From Candidatus Magasanikiibacteriota bacterium (GTDB lineage: Bacteria > Patescibacteriota > Patescibacteriia > Magasanikbacterales > GWA2-37-8), in assembly GCA_943359595.1 (NCBI GenBank), contig CALRIA010000006.1, positions 1 through 33,950 of the forward strand: a stretch of DNA of 33,950 bases. Reading direction: 5' to 3'. Each line of letters starts with the position of its first letter. Position 1 is the first letter of the stretch. This document shows, in pieces, positions 22,027 through 31,386 of the stretch. The notes beneath the pieces are model-generated. The model saw only the letters and a program-made list of their open reading frames with translations, ran no database searches and had not been told where the DNA came from. Position numbers and translations under genes: made by a program.

Positions 22027-23586
22027 TTAAATTATTTCCCCGCCAAATTCTGCGGCCAGATTGTTCATCTCAGTATCGTTGGTAGAAATTATTTCAGACG
22101 CGTGCACATTGCAAATAATTCTTATTCTTTCTCCCATTATTTTTTCAATTTCATCTTCTAAGCTTTTTTTAGTTTTAGCTTCTTCTACTTTGTCTTTGTG
22201 AATAGCAAATTGGAAAGTTAAATTTAAGCCAGTTTCATCAAGACTGGTAAGGATACAACTTCTGAGCACAAAAGTGAGAGATGGTATTTTTTGTGATAGG
22301 CCAGATACGATCTCATCCCATTTGGCTTTGACTTCTTCTAAAGTAGATTTTGGCGCTGAGTTGTTGGTAAAATTGCTAATGACATTTTTTATAGAACTAA
22401 CAATGATATTTGGTTTAGCGTCTTCAATTTTGGTGGTAGCTTCGATTTTAGTAACATTTTTTTTATTTTCTATAGTTGGTGTGTTGATCACGATATTTTC
22501 ATTGTTGCTAAATTGTACTGCAAATAATTCAAGTGGCAATTGTGGAATAGGTGATTGTTTGATCTCGCGTCTGCGATTTGAGATAGAATCAATCATGGCG
22601 ATAATTTTTGAAGTGAAAAACTTTTCCGATAATTTTTTAATTTTTCCGACAGTTTCTTTATCGGCATTTATTGTAGTGGTAATATCATAGCCAGTCTGAG
22701 CAATCATAATCTGACGTAAAATATCAATTAAATCCAGAGTAAATTGTTCTAAATTGAGGCCCTGATTGGCGAGCTGGTTTAAATGTTTGATTGCAGCTCT
22801 AGCATCAAGCTCGGCAATAAATTCGATAAAAGATAAAATTGAGTTGAGATCAGAAGAGGGGAGAATAGCTGCGATATCTTCATCGGAAATTTCTTTTAAA
22901 TTCAAGGTCAGAATTTGTCCTAGCAAGCTTTCGGCATCTCGCATTCCGCCTTCACTTTTATTGATAATTTTTTCTAGAACTAATTTTTCAACTTTAATTT
23001 TTTCTTGTTTGCAAATCTCTTCTAGTTTTTGCATCATTCCTTCGTGAGATATTTTCTGGAAGGCAAAACGCTGACAACGAGAAATAATAGTAGCTGGTAA
23101 TTTTTGCAATTCGGTGGTGGCTAATATAAATACGACATGAGCCGGTGGTTCTTCAATTGTTTTGAGTAGAGCGTTGAAGGCGCTAGTGGAAAGCATATGT
23201 ACTTCATCGATGATAAATATTTTGTATTTGGATTGAGTAGGTTTAAATTGAGCGTTTTCGATGATGTTTTCACGAACGTTATCAACACCTGTGTGCGAGG
23301 CGGCGTCGATTTCTATGACGTCAATATTGCGCCCTAGAGCGATTTCCTGACAAGAAGAACATTCGTTGCATGGTTCGAATTCTCCATCTTTATGATTTTT
23401 ACAATTTAGAGCTTTGGCCAAAAGACGGGCAATAGTAGTTTTGCCAACGCCACGCGGACCTGTAAAAAGATAAGCATGGGCAATTTTGTTGCCAGCAATT
23501 TCATTGGTAATAGTTTTGACTATATGTTCCTGATCGTGAATGTCAGCAAAAATTTGCGGACGGTATTTTCGGTATAATGTGGACAT
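22027..23586 (-). CDS. dnaX: DNA polymerase III subunit gamma/tau
   Basis: The clamp-loader motor that loads the sliding clamp during replication. The 519-aa protein begins MSTLYRKYRPQIFADI and has a Walker A (GPRGVGKTT, about residues 45-53), a four-Cys zinc module (CKNHKDGEFEPCNECSSC), a Walker B region (IFIIDEVHMLS), sensor 1 (FILATTE) and an arginine-finger SRCQRF motif. Domain III follows, with a shorter tau-like C-terminal part (about 370-519). Whether a separate gamma form exists cannot be told. It lies in a leftward operon: the ATPase gene ends 26 bases upstream and the C39 peptidase gene begins 5 bases downstream. Confidence 0.96.
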   Translation of the reverse strand: MSTLYRKYRPQIFADIHDQEHIVKTITNEIAGNKIAHAYLFTGPRGVGKTTIARLLAKALNCKNHKDGEFEPCNECSSCQEIALGRNIDVIEIDAASHTGVDNVRENIIENAQFKPTQSKYKIFIIDEVHMLSTSAFNALLKTIEEPPAHVVFILATTELQKLPATIISRCQRFAFQKISHEGMMQKLEEICKQEKIKVEKLVLEKIINKSEGGMRDAESLLGQILTLNLKEISDEDIAAILPSSDLNSILSFIEFIAELDARAAIKHLNQLANQGLNLEQFTLDLIDILRQIMIAQTGYDITTTINADKETVGKIKKLSEKFFTSKIIAMIDSISNRRREIKQSPIPQLPLELFAVQFSNNENIVINTPTIENKKNVTKIEATTKIEDAKPNIIVSSIKNVISNFTNNSAPKSTLEEVKAKWDEIVSGLSQKIPSLTFVLRSCILTSLDETGLNLTFQFAIHKDKVEEAKTKKSLEDEIEKIMGERIRIICNVHASEIISTNDTEMNNLAAEFGGEII

Positions 23587-23612
23587 ATTATGAATTTTAT
23601 TTCAGCTATAGT

Positions 23613-26171
23613 TTACAAGGTCGCTTCACTTAAATCAATACTTGCACCCATTGGTACGCCAAGTGCTGATCTTTCCATTATTTCTGCTTCGACAATTTCG
23701 CGTGGTCTTCCATATTTAAGACGCGATAATTCTTTGATCGCTTCAGCCAGTTCTTTGTTACCGGCCTTTGGTGGGTAAGTCATCATGCTAAATGGTTTGG
23801 CGGCAGTATTGTGGATCAACAATTTGCAATAAGCAGTATATTGTTCTACATTCACCAAATCGTAAGCAGAGAACACAGGAGCAAATTCTTTTTGTAAAAT
23901 ATCGGCATCTTCCACACCGATACGGAAAGATACAATCGTACCGGCATTACCAAGCACGGCATCACGCACCGCCGACTTGCCTTTATTATCTTCCAATTGT
24001 TTCATGTATTGATGGGCGATGATTAATTCCAAACGATATTTACGCGCCTCAGATAAAATCGTAGCGATAGAATCGGTAATAAAGTTTTGAAACTCATCAA
24101 TATATAAATAGAAATCATGACGTTGGTCTTCAGGCATGTTGGCACGTTCTAAAGCGGCCATTTGAAGTTTGGATACGATGATCATACCCAATAAGTTGGA
24201 GTTAATTTCACCAGTTAAACCTTTGGCCAAATTTACAATTAAAATTTTCTTTTTATCCATCACTTCACGAAAATTAAAACCGGAATGGCTTTGGCCGATA
24301 ATATTTCGGACCATCGCATTTTCCGTAAAGCGACCTACTTTGGAAATTAAATATCCAAGCATCTCTGATTTGTGAAAATCAGAAGTTTTGGCCATTTCTT
24401 TATCCCAAAAAGCCATTACTACCGGATCTTTCAATTTCTTTTTCCATTTTGCTACATAGGAATCATCGGTAAACATGCGAGGGACTTCAGCGATAGTACC
24501 AGGATTTTCTAGATCAGACATTAGCGTTAACATGACATTACGCATCTGATGTTCAAACATTGGGCCGATCATAGATGGATCAGTAACCATTTTATAAAAA
24601 ATGGCAATCATCTCTTGGGTAGCAAAATCTTTTTGACCTTCGGTCTTTACTTCAAGCATATTTAATCCAATTGGACGGTCTACATCGGATGGATTGAAAT
24701 AAATAACATCATCAGCGCGTTCTTTTGGTACGTGTTGTAAAACATATTCAGCAAAATCACCGTGAGGATCTACGATACAAACACCTTCACCATTTATTAC
24801 ATCTTGAATAGCTAGATTTTGGATAAAGACAGATTTTCCACTACCAGATTTACCAACAGTATAAAGATGACGGCGACGATCATCGCGGGTCATACGTACG
24901 ATAGTTTCTTCACCACGATAAACTGCTCGGCCCAAAATAATACCTTCGTTTGGCATGTTGACTGGTGGCGGAGCTTTGCGTGCTCCCAACCAGTTGATAT
25001 GTGGGGTTTCAGTATTTGGGACAGGTAAGTGCCATAAACTGGCGATTTCTTCAGTGTTTACTACCATGTAACGTTTTGTGTCCATGGAGCGGAATATAGA
25101 ATCACGAATGAGTTTGTTTTGTTTGCGTGGTACGGCAGCTCCAAAAGAATTGCCATAACGATAGATGTTGTATTGGCTAAAAGAATTTACCATGTTTTCT
25201 AAATTCAACTGAGCAACTTGTTTGTTGTCAGCTGAACTAATCATGCGAATAGTGAGTTCTAATCCGCCATGTGAAATTTTTTCTTCCATACTTTTTACCA
25301 TCTCTTCTTCCATTTGGGTGAGATGATATTCTTGAGTGTGGCCTTGTTTGGCTGGGTCATGGCTTTTTGGGAATAACACTTTTTTCCATCGGATTAATGA
25401 ACGAAGAAAAGCACTACGATTCGCGACATACTCAAATTTTTGACCTTCGCGAATATCACGAATCATATGTACACCTTGACGACGCCAATAAGGGGTGGCT
25501 GGTCGGACAATAAATTGTATTAAAGCCCCATCATTTTCCGACATCTTACTAAGTGGATTTAAAATGGCCACCAATGGGTCACTGTCCATTTTTTTATAAG
25601 TTTTTAAAGGAAAAGCTGAACGATTTTTTAAAAATAAATAAGCACCAACGATATGGCTTTTTGGTTTGAAAATATTATAATCATTTTCTGGGGTAATTTC
25701 AGCGTGAGGATATTGGGCATGAATTTGTTGTTCGACAAATTCTTTCCAGCGATCTGGTACAGCAACGTAGAAAGATATTATTCCATCTTTGACTACTATT
25801 TCAAAAGCAATATGATCATTGCGTCCATAAAACCATTTTGTTAATCCTTTTTCACCTTTTAAACCGGCAATAGACGAAAACATAGTTTCTGCCGTGGCGA
25901 TATATTCACGAGTCTGACTGATGTTTTGTTCTTGTGATTGACCTTGAGTACCTTCACTCTTTTTTTCCTTTGGAACGCGGATCAGGATTATGGTTTTGTG
26001 AAAAGCTTTGCTTTCGTGTCCTTTGGTATGCAAAATTGCTCGTAATAAAAATAATAATCCAATCAGTGTTATACAGCCAAGAACAAAAAGAAAAATTGCC
26101 AAAAATATTGGTTGGGCAATCGCGTCGGTAATCAATTGGGTTAAAAATTTAAAAAAGTTAGCGAAGTCCAT
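23613..26171 (-). CDS. TraC/VirB4/TraD-like membrane ATPase with DUF87-type P-loop domain
   Basis: An 852-aa protein with an N-terminal transmembrane helix (about residues 17-45, PIFLAIFLFVLGCITLIG) and a large accessory domain (about 60-410) shared with the 477-aa protein at 13137. A conjugation-type ATPase follows: Walker A LYTVGKSGSGKSVFIQNLA (about 433-451), CIVDPHGDFAEYVL, Walker B FYLYIDEFQNF (about 686-696), and LIIAHQYMKQL. Such proteins are widespread in CPR genomes and are annotated variously as type IV secretory or conjugal transfer ATPases. Here no VirB/Tra channel genes are nearby; the neighbours are dnaX and a small hypothetical. DNA pumping, pilus-related export or another envelope task are all possible. 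Confidence 0.86.
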   Translation of the reverse strand: MDFANFFKFLTQLITDAIAQPIFLAIFLFVLGCITLIGLLFLLRAILHTKGHESKAFHKTIILIRVPKEKKSEGTQGQSQEQNISQTREYIATAETMFSSIAGLKGEKGLTKWFYGRNDHIAFEIVVKDGIISFYVAVPDRWKEFVEQQIHAQYPHAEITPENDYNIFKPKSHIVGAYLFLKNRSAFPLKTYKKMDSDPLVAILNPLSKMSENDGALIQFIVRPATPYWRRQGVHMIRDIREGQKFEYVANRSAFLRSLIRWKKVLFPKSHDPAKQGHTQEYHLTQMEEEMVKSMEEKISHGGLELTIRMISSADNKQVAQLNLENMVNSFSQYNIYRYGNSFGAAVPRKQNKLIRDSIFRSMDTKRYMVVNTEEIASLWHLPVPNTETPHINWLGARKAPPPVNMPNEGIILGRAVYRGEETIVRMTRDDRRRHLYTVGKSGSGKSVFIQNLAIQDVINGEGVCIVDPHGDFAEYVLQHVPKERADDVIYFNPSDVDRPIGLNMLEVKTEGQKDFATQEMIAIFYKMVTDPSMIGPMFEHQMRNVMLTLMSDLENPGTIAEVPRMFTDDSYVAKWKKKLKDPVVMAFWDKEMAKTSDFHKSEMLGYLISKVGRFTENAMVRNIIGQSHSGFNFREVMDKKKILIVNLAKGLTGEINSNLLGMIIVSKLQMAALERANMPEDQRHDFYLYIDEFQNFITDSIATILSEARKYRLELIIAHQYMKQLEDNKGKSAVRDAVLGNAGTIVSFRIGVEDADILQKEFAPVFSAYDLVNVEQYTAYCKLLIHNTAAKPFSMMTYPPKAGNKELAEAIKELSRLKYGRPREIVEAEIMERSALGVPMGASIDLSEATL

Positions 26172-26179
26172 TTTGTAAT

Positions 26180-26692
26180 TTATAAAATTTTATTGGTATC
26201 TTTTTCTTTTTGTTTTTTGTGTAGGTCGATTATTAAGTCTGTCTTTATTTTTGCTTCCTGTTCGAGAAAAAAGTTATTGACTCCAGGTAATACTTTTAAC
26301 CATTCAATAATCAGATAAAATATGGTTTTGACTTTTACATTGGTAGCTTGGAGCAAATCTCTAATTTTTGTGGTAATCTCCTCTCCTTTTATTTTAAATT
26401 CTTGTTTAGCGATTGGAGATAGCTTGGCATATTCATCGGCTAAGCCAATTTCTAATATTTTTTCAATTTTAACTGACATCGCATCTTGAAATTGAGGGAT
26501 GGGTGGAGCGGCTTTTCTAGCTTTAGCCGGTAGGAGTTTGTGAACATATTTTTCCAAAGTAGATTTTTTTTCAGGTTGGTTTTCGGTCGGTGTTTTCTCT
26601 TGTTCTTTGCCGGCCATCACTTCTGGACCAGTATGCCTTGATTCAGTCTGCTCAGTTGGGTCTTTTGGGTTGTCTAGTTTTTTATCTATCAT
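26180..26692 (-). CDS. Hypothetical 170-aa protein upstream of the ATPase
   Basis: I do not recognise this protein. The ATG at 26692 is used because an extended -10 lies just upstream; longer in-frame starts run through the corA promoter region. Residues 1-55 are charged and Pro/Glu-rich, likely disordered (DNPKDPTEQTESRHTGPEV). A helical region follows (about 75-165, MSVKIEKILEIGLADEYAKL, FKIKGEEITTKIRDLL), with a mildly hydrophobic segment near 122-140 (IFYLIIEWLKVLPGV) and a Lys-rich end. It stops 8 bases before the ATPase gene, so it is probably the first gene of that operon and may be a partner of the ATPase. The mRNA leader would be only about 4 bases. Confidence 0.7.
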   Translation of the reverse strand: MIDKKLDNPKDPTEQTESRHTGPEVMAGKEQEKTPTENQPEKKSTLEKYVHKLLPAKARKAAPPIPQFQDAMSVKIEKILEIGLADEYAKLSPIAKQEFKIKGEEITTKIRDLLQATNVKVKTIFYLIIEWLKVLPGVNNFFLEQEAKIKTDLIIDLHKKQKEKDTNKIL

Positions 26693-26702
26693 AATAGTAA
26701 TT

Positions 26703-26711
26703 ATTATACCA
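26703..26711 (-). promoter_or_regulatory. Extended -10 promoter of the ATPase-dnaX operon
   Basis: TGG-TATAAT on the minus strand (26711-26703). The ATG at 26692 is only 10 bases beyond the -10, implying a nearly leaderless mRNA. Confidence 0.65.
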
Positions 26712-26774
26712 CTGTTTTGTCTAAAATAAAAGTAAATAATATTTGCTTGTGGATTGGCTATCGACGACAGAGTT

Positions 26775-26828
26775 TTGAGTGATTTTAAAAAATGTGGTAT
26801 AGTATTCTTATAAATTCCTGCGGAATTT
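26775..26828 (+). promoter_or_regulatory. corA-like gene promoter and leader hairpin
   Basis: TTGAGT (26775-26780), 17-bp spacer, TGG-TATAGT (-10 at 26798-26803). The short leader holds a perfect 7-bp hairpin AAATTCC/GGAATTT (26812-26828) ending 9 bases before the ATG. Confidence 0.6.
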
Positions 26829-26837
26829 GAAATCACT

Positions 26838-27764
26838 ATGAAAAATATCTATCAACTTGAAAATCAAGGTAAGCTGTGGGTCAATGTAACCAAACAAAGT
26901 GAAAAAGAATTGCGAGAGATTCAAAAACGTTTTGGTTTTGATGAATTGGATGTAAAAGAAAGTCTACCTCCGTTTCAGCGTCCAAAAATTGTTAAACGTG
27001 ATAGTTATTATTTTATGGTCTTGCATTTTCCCGTGTTTGACCGGGAAACTTTTCGTTTGGGTTTTACAGAAGTGGACTTTTTTTTGAGTCAAAATTATCT
27101 GGTGACTGTTCATGATGATAAGCTGTCAGCGATTGAAACGTTGTTTAATGAGTGTAAAAAAGACATATCTAGTGGAAATAAGTATTTTTCTGGCACAGCT
27201 GCACATATTTTATTTGAATTATTAAGCCGTTTGTTCGATTCTATTTTCCCAATTTTGTTACATGTAAATGACGATATCAATTTGGTGGATAGAAAATTAT
27301 TTACCAAAGTATCTGGTCGTAAGATTACCGAAGAAATTTTGCGTCTAAAAACCAACATCGTTACTTTTCGTCGCACTATGCAGGGGCATCGAACAGTCCT
27401 GGAGCGATTGTTGTCTTATGCCGGCCGAGAATTGGATATACCGTCTTTTCAAAATTATATAAATTCATTGCGTGAATTTACCAATGAAATCTGGCATATA
27501 CTTGAAAGTCAAAAAGAAAGTATCAATGCTTTGCATGAAACCAATGAATCTTTATTAACTTTGCGCACCAATAATGTGATGAGAGTGTTGACTATCATCT
27601 CGGTGACTACTTTTCCGCTGACTTTGTTGGCAACTATTTTTGCTATTCCTACTCTGGGCAATCCATTTACAAATTTACCTGGTGGATTTTGGGTAGTTTT
27701 GATAATAATGATATTTGGAGCAATTGGGATGTTTGCAATTTTTAAAAAGAAAGATTGGGTCTAA
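26838..27764 (+). CDS. corA: CorA-family divalent cation transporter lacking the GMN signature
   Basis: A 308-aa protein of normal CorA length. The cytoplasmic N-terminal domain (about residues 1-235) includes FGFDELDVKESLPPFQRPK, YFMVLHFP and a long stalk helix (LRLKTNIVTFRRTMQGHRTV, HETNESLLTLRTNNVMRVLT). Two C-terminal helices follow (about 248-270 and 283-300) with a basic end (FKKKDWV). Classical CorA has the selectivity motif GMN at the end of the first helix; here the equivalent place reads AIPTLGNPFTNLPGG. Mg2+/Co2+ transport is therefore likely by fold but its selectivity is uncertain; relatives with altered GMN transport other cations such as Zn2+. It is convergent with cysS and divergent from the 26692 operon. 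Confidence 0.85.
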   Translation: MKNIYQLENQGKLWVNVTKQSEKELREIQKRFGFDELDVKESLPPFQRPKIVKRDSYYFMVLHFPVFDRETFRLGFTEVDFFLSQNYLVTVHDDKLSAIETLFNECKKDISSGNKYFSGTAAHILFELLSRLFDSIFPILLHVNDDINLVDRKLFTKVSGRKITEEILRLKTNIVTFRRTMQGHRTVLERLLSYAGRELDIPSFQNYINSLREFTNEIWHILESQKESINALHETNESLLTLRTNNVMRVLTIISVTTFPLTLLATIFAIPTLGNPFTNLPGGFWVVLIIMIFGAIGMFAIFKKKDWV

Positions 27765-27781
27765 GGATGTTTGTTTAAAAA

Positions 27782-29170
27782 TTATTTTTTTGTCACTGTT
27801 GTTTCATTTTTTGTATCTTCAACTTTATATTCTAGTTTTTCAAGTTCTTTGCGCAATTGATCACTTTTGTCCCATTCTTTGTTGATTCGCGCCTCATTTC
27901 TTTGCATAATCAAAATCTTTATATTTTCTGGTAATGGTTCTTCTTTTTTATTTACCGCTTCATAAATTTTTAAACCTAAAATTTTATCAAACTTAAATAG
28001 CGTCTCTTGAGAAATAGCGTTCTGTTTTATAGCATTCCATATCAAACTTAATGCCGATGGAATATCTAAATCGTCGTTTATTTTTTTCTGGAAGTCATTT
28101 TTAATTTTGTCTTCACTTTCAGTGGTTGTATTCATTGCTGGTTTTTCTCTTGGTAGTTTTTTGGCGGATTGGTATAGATGTTCTAATCCGTTCTGTGCTG
28201 CTTGTAGAGCGTCCCAAGAAAAAGTCAATTGCTTGCGATAATGAGTCTGTAATAGTAGATAGCGATAGGCAAGTGAGCTTACCCCTTTTTCTTTTAAAGT
28301 TCGTAAGGTGACAAAATTTTCACCTGATTTAGCCATTTTATCACTGCCCATTAACAAAAATTCTCCATGCATCCAGTAATTGGCCAATGGAGTGTCATAA
28401 GCGGCTTCACTTTGGGCAATTTCATTGGTGTGGTGTACTGGAATATGATCAACTCCACCGCAATGAATATCAAACGGTTGATTCAAATATTTTGTTGCCA
28501 TAGCACTGCATTCGATATGCCATCCAGGAAAGCCAACACCCCATGGGCTCTTCCATTCCATCTGTCTTTTTTGTAGTTTTGGTGAAAATTTCCAAAGTGC
28601 AAAATCAGTAGTATTTTTTTTGTCTCCAACATCTACTCGAACACCAGCGCGTAATTCCTGATTTTGTAAATTTGCTAATTTACCGTAGTCTTTTAATTTT
28701 TTAGTATCAAAATATATCCCGTCAGAAGTGGCGTAAGTAAAGCCTTTTTTTTCTAGTTTTTTTATCAAATGTATCTGTTCTTTGATATGATCGGTGGCTC
28801 GGCACCAAATCACCGGTTCAGATATATTTAATTGTTCTAAATCTAGTCGAAATTCATGGGTGTAAAATTCGGCCAATTCCCAAGCAGTTTTACCTTCGCG
28901 AGCTGACCCTTTTTCCATCTTGTCTTCTCCGGCATCGGCATCGTCAGTTAGATGTCCAACATCAGTGATATTCATAACGTGTTTTACTTTGTAACTATTG
29001 TATTCCAGCATTCGTTTTAATAAATCTTCAAACACATAAGTACGCAAATTCCCAATATGTGCGTAGTTGTATACAGTTGGTCCGCAGGTATAAAGACCAA
29101 TTTTATGTTTTTTAATTGGTTTTAATTCTTCGATACGGCGAGATAGGGTATTATATAAATATATGGACAT
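27782..29170 (-). CDS. cysS: Cysteinyl-tRNA synthetase
   Basis: Charges tRNA-Cys. The 462-aa class I synthetase has the HIGH-type motif [16 protein letters not shown] (about residues 33-48), the preceding zinc Cys in LYTCGPTVY, further zinc ligands in [10 protein letters not shown] and [11 protein letters not shown], the KMSKS-type loop [17 protein letters not shown], a DALR-like anticodon region and a Lys-rich C-terminal part. The [16 protein letters not shown] start is typical. On the minus strand TATACT (29187-29182) lies only 11 bases before the ATG, so the mRNA leader would be about 4-5 bases. The gene ends 17 bases from the convergent corA-like gene. Confidence 0.97.
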   Translation of the reverse strand: MSIYLYNTLSRRIEELKPIKKHKIGLYTCGPTVYNYAHIGNLRTYVFEDLLKRMLEYNSYKVKHVMNITDVGHLTDDADAGEDKMEKGSAREGKTAWELAEFYTHEFRLDLEQLNISEPVIWCRATDHIKEQIHLIKKLEKKGFTYATSDGIYFDTKKLKDYGKLANLQNQELRAGVRVDVGDKKNTTDFALWKFSPKLQKRQMEWKSPWGVGFPGWHIECSAMATKYLNQPFDIHCGGVDHIPVHHTNEIAQSEAAYDTPLANYWMHGEFLLMGSDKMAKSGENFVTLRTLKEKGVSSLAYRYLLLQTHYRKQLTFSWDALQAAQNGLEHLYQSAKKLPREKPAMNTTTESEDKIKNDFQKKINDDLDIPSALSLIWNAIKQNAISQETLFKFDKILGLKIYEAVNKKEEPLPENIKILIMQRNEARINKEWDKSDQLRKELEKLEYKVEDTKNETTVTKK

Positions 29171-29252
29171 AGGAAACTTTTAGTATAATATAATAATTTT
29201 ACCTTATTTATCCACAGTTTTCAATAGTGGTATATCAGAGAAATCATATTTT

Positions 29253-29261
29253 TGATATAAT
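29253..29261 (+). promoter_or_regulatory. pilM extended -10 promoter
   Basis: TGA-TATAAT at 29253-29261, 23 bases before the pilM ATG. No convincing -35 box. Confidence 0.6.
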
Positions 29262-29284
29262 TATTATATAAAATTAAAAAAAAT

Positions 29285-30418
29285 ATGTTATTATTTAAAC
29301 CTAAATCTCATCTGGGAATAGATTTGGGTGCTGGTGGTATTAAAATTGTCGAATTAAAATTAGAAAAGAAAAGGCCGATGCTCTATACTTATGGCCTAAC
29401 TTCACAGATGCAAGATGTGCATCGTTTGTTTGATGTATCTTCAAAAAATAGTCCTTCTCTGTTGTCATCTGATCAAAAAAATAAAAGTGTAGCAGTAGCG
29501 ATTGACCCAGAACAGGTAAAAAAATATGCGAATTTAGTGAAAGCTATATGTGTTGGCGCCAGAACGACATCACTTTCTGCCACCGTTAGTTTGCCGGTGT
29601 CAGTTGTTTTTCATGCAGTAATCAATTTGCCATTGCTAAAAAAAGAAGAGCTGGATCGGGTCTTGCGTGCTGAAGTAAAAAAACTTTTACCACGACCAAT
29701 TGAAGACATGGTGCTGGACTATCAGATGATTAAAAATTCTCCTGAATCCAAGACTCAGCGAGTATTGGTGAATGCTGTGCCTAAAGAGTTGGTCATTTTC
29801 TATACTCAGGTTTTTAAGTTAGCAGGTATTCAGTTGGAATCTTTGGAGCCAGAGTCTATCGCGCTTGAACGTTCGTTGGTAGGACGCGATCAGAGTGTTT
29901 CGATGATTATTGATATTGGGGCAGAGCGTACCAATTTTTATATTATTGATCAAGGCTATGCTATCACTCATCATAGTACTGAAATTGGTGGAGGACGATT
30001 AAATAAAATTTTATCAAATATATTGGGTGTCAAAGACGAATTGGTTGAACAATTAAAGTATGATTATTTTGGTAGTTTATTGAAAAAAAATAGTAATAGT
30101 CAGATGACTAAGGACAAATTTTATGGGCTATTTTCATCAATTGTTGATCCGATAGTCAAAGAGATTGAATATAGCTTTGAAATATATTTAAAACAAACTG
30201 GCAATGAAAAAAAACGACCGGAAAAAATAATTTTAACTGGTGGTGGAAGTTCTATGCCGTATTTAACTGATTTTATTTCAGAAAAGTTTAATATCAAATG
30301 TTATATTGGTGATCCGTGGGGTCGAGTGGTATATCAAGAAAGTTTAAAACCAGCTTTAGGAAAGATCGGTCCACGTATGTCGGTCGCAGTTGGACTCGCG
30401 TTACGGAAATTAGTATGA
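29285..30418 (+). CDS. pilM: Type IV pilus assembly protein PilM
   Basis: An actin-like cytoplasmic ATPase of the type IV pilus machine that links the assembly ATPase to the inner-membrane complex. The 377-aa product has the phosphate-1 loop SHLGIDLGAGGIKIVELKL (about residues 8-26), PVSVVFHAVINLPLLKKEEL, RAEVKKLLPRPIEDMVLDYQ, SMIIDIGAERTNFYIIDQGY (phosphate 2, about 214-233), IILTGGGSSMPYLTDFI (adenosine motif) and GPRMSVAVGLALRKL at the end. Length and order match PilM. A disordered insertion (about 45-70, SSKNSPSLLSSDQKNK) is unusual. It heads the block of regulator, pilin and pilD. PilN/O/Q genes are not in the window. Confidence 0.93.
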   Translation: MLLFKPKSHLGIDLGAGGIKIVELKLEKKRPMLYTYGLTSQMQDVHRLFDVSSKNSPSLLSSDQKNKSVAVAIDPEQVKKYANLVKAICVGARTTSLSATVSLPVSVVFHAVINLPLLKKEELDRVLRAEVKKLLPRPIEDMVLDYQMIKNSPESKTQRVLVNAVPKELVIFYTQVFKLAGIQLESLEPESIALERSLVGRDQSVSMIIDIGAERTNFYIIDQGYAITHHSTEIGGGRLNKILSNILGVKDELVEQLKYDYFGSLLKKNSNSQMTKDKFYGLFSSIVDPIVKEIEYSFEIYLKQTGNEKKRPEKIILTGGGSSMPYLTDFISEKFNIKCYIGDPWGRVVYQESLKPALGKIGPRMSVAVGLALRKLV

Positions 30419-30453
30419 TACTATAAATGATAGTTTAATAATTATTATTTAAT

Positions 30454-30831
30454 ATGGCAGAAAAAATTCATGTATTGTTGGTAGAGGACGATGTTTTCCT
30501 ATCTGGCATTTATCAAAAAAAGTTTGAAATGGAGGGGTATAAAGTTAGTTTGGCCGATAATGGCGAAAAGGCTTTGGTTGAAGTAAAAAAGAAAAAACCA
30601 GATATTGTAATGTTGGATATTTTGTTACCAAAATTAGATGGTTTTGCAGTTTTGTCAAAAATAAAATCTGATTCTGAAACAAAAGATATCCCAGTAATTT
30701 TGCTTACAAATCTTGGCCAAAAAGATGATGTTCAAAAAGGTTTAGAAATGGGGGCTGCTGATTATCTGATTAAAGCGCACTTTAAACCATCTGAGGTTGT
30801 GGATAAAATTAAACAAGTATTACATCTTTAG
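30454..30831 (+). CDS. CheY-like single-domain response regulator
   Basis: A 125-aa receiver domain without an output domain. Residues seen are the acidic pair Glu11-Asp12-Asp13 (VLLVEDDVF), the phosphoacceptor Asp55 (VMLDILLPKLDG), Thr85 (VILLTNLGQ) and Lys107 (AADYLIKAHF). It is expected to act in the cytoplasm by protein contacts; PilG/PilH-type control of pilus activity is suggested by its place between pilM and the pilin gene. No histidine kinase is in the window. It starts 35 bases after pilM with no Shine-Dalgarno. Confidence 0.93.
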   Translation: MAEKIHVLLVEDDVFLSGIYQKKFEMEGYKVSLADNGEKALVEVKKKKPDIVMLDILLPKLDGFAVLSKIKSDSETKDIPVILLTNLGQKDDVQKGLEMGAADYLIKAHFKPSEVVDKIKQVLHL

Positions 30832-30839
30832 TAAACTTG

Positions 30840-30848
30840 TGTTATAAT
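30840..30848 (+). promoter_or_regulatory. Pilin gene promoter
   Basis: TGT-TATAAT (30840-30848), giving a leader of about 55 bases that ends in the strong Shine-Dalgarno GGGGGTG, 6 bases before the ATG at 30909. This is the only native gene here with such a site, consistent with high expression. Confidence 0.6.
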
Positions 30849-30908
30849 TTAATTGTAAGATTAAAGTTTTGTTATGAAAACAATTCTGAATGAAAAGGGG
30901 GTGAATTT

Positions 30909-31328
30909 ATGAATAAGAAAGGTTTTACATTGATTGAATTGCTTATCGTGATTGCGATTATCGGTTTGTTATCTACTCTTGCAGTAGTAGCATTAGGTTC
31001 CGCTCGTGTCAAAGCGCGCGACTCCAAACGTTTAGCCGATTTGAAACAATTACAAACAGCTCTTGAATTATATTATACCGACCAGAACGCTTATCCAGCT
31101 GGGAGTGCTGTCAGTTTAGGTGACGCTACTCACACCTGTTTGAACTCTACTGGTTTTGCCGCTGCTGGTTGTGCTTCCCCATATATGGGTCAAGTTCCAG
31201 TAGATCCTAAGGCTGGTAATTATGTATATAACTCTGCTTCTAGTAGTTATACTATTGACGGTGCCTTGGAAGGTACAGTTAGTGGTCTTACTGGTGCTAT
31301 TCAATTAAGCCCAGCAGGAATCAAATAA
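30909..31328 (+). CDS. Type IV pilin / pseudopilin
   Basis: A 139-aa prepilin with a short leader MNKKG and the cleavage/methylation site [17 protein letters not shown] (Glu5 of the mature protein present), followed by the hydrophobic N-terminal helix. A globular part follows: the [20 protein letters not shown] helix and [12 protein letters not shown], then an Ala/Ser-rich beta part with two Cys (about residues 77 and 86, THTC and AAGC) that could form a disulfide. It is processed by PilD encoded next. With its own promoter, strong ribosome site and a following terminator, it is probably a major pilin rather than a minor one; this last point is inference. Confidence 0.94.
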   Translation: MNKKGFTLIELLIVIAIIGLLSTLAVVALGSARVKARDSKRLADLKQLQTALELYYTDQNAYPAGSAVSLGDATHTCLNSTGFAAAGCASPYMGQVPVDPKAGNYVYNSASSSYTIDGALEGTVSGLTGAIQLSPAGIK

Positions 31329-31345
31329 TCTCAACTTTTGACTTG

Positions 31346-31378
31346 CCCTCCTATGTTTTAGGAGGGTTTTGTTTTTTT
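31346..31378 (+). terminator. Pilin gene terminator
   Basis: CCCTCCTA (31346-31353) pairs with TAGGAGGG (31359-31366), followed by TTTTGTTTTTTT. Confidence 0.93.
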
Positions 31379-31386
31379 ATCAATTA

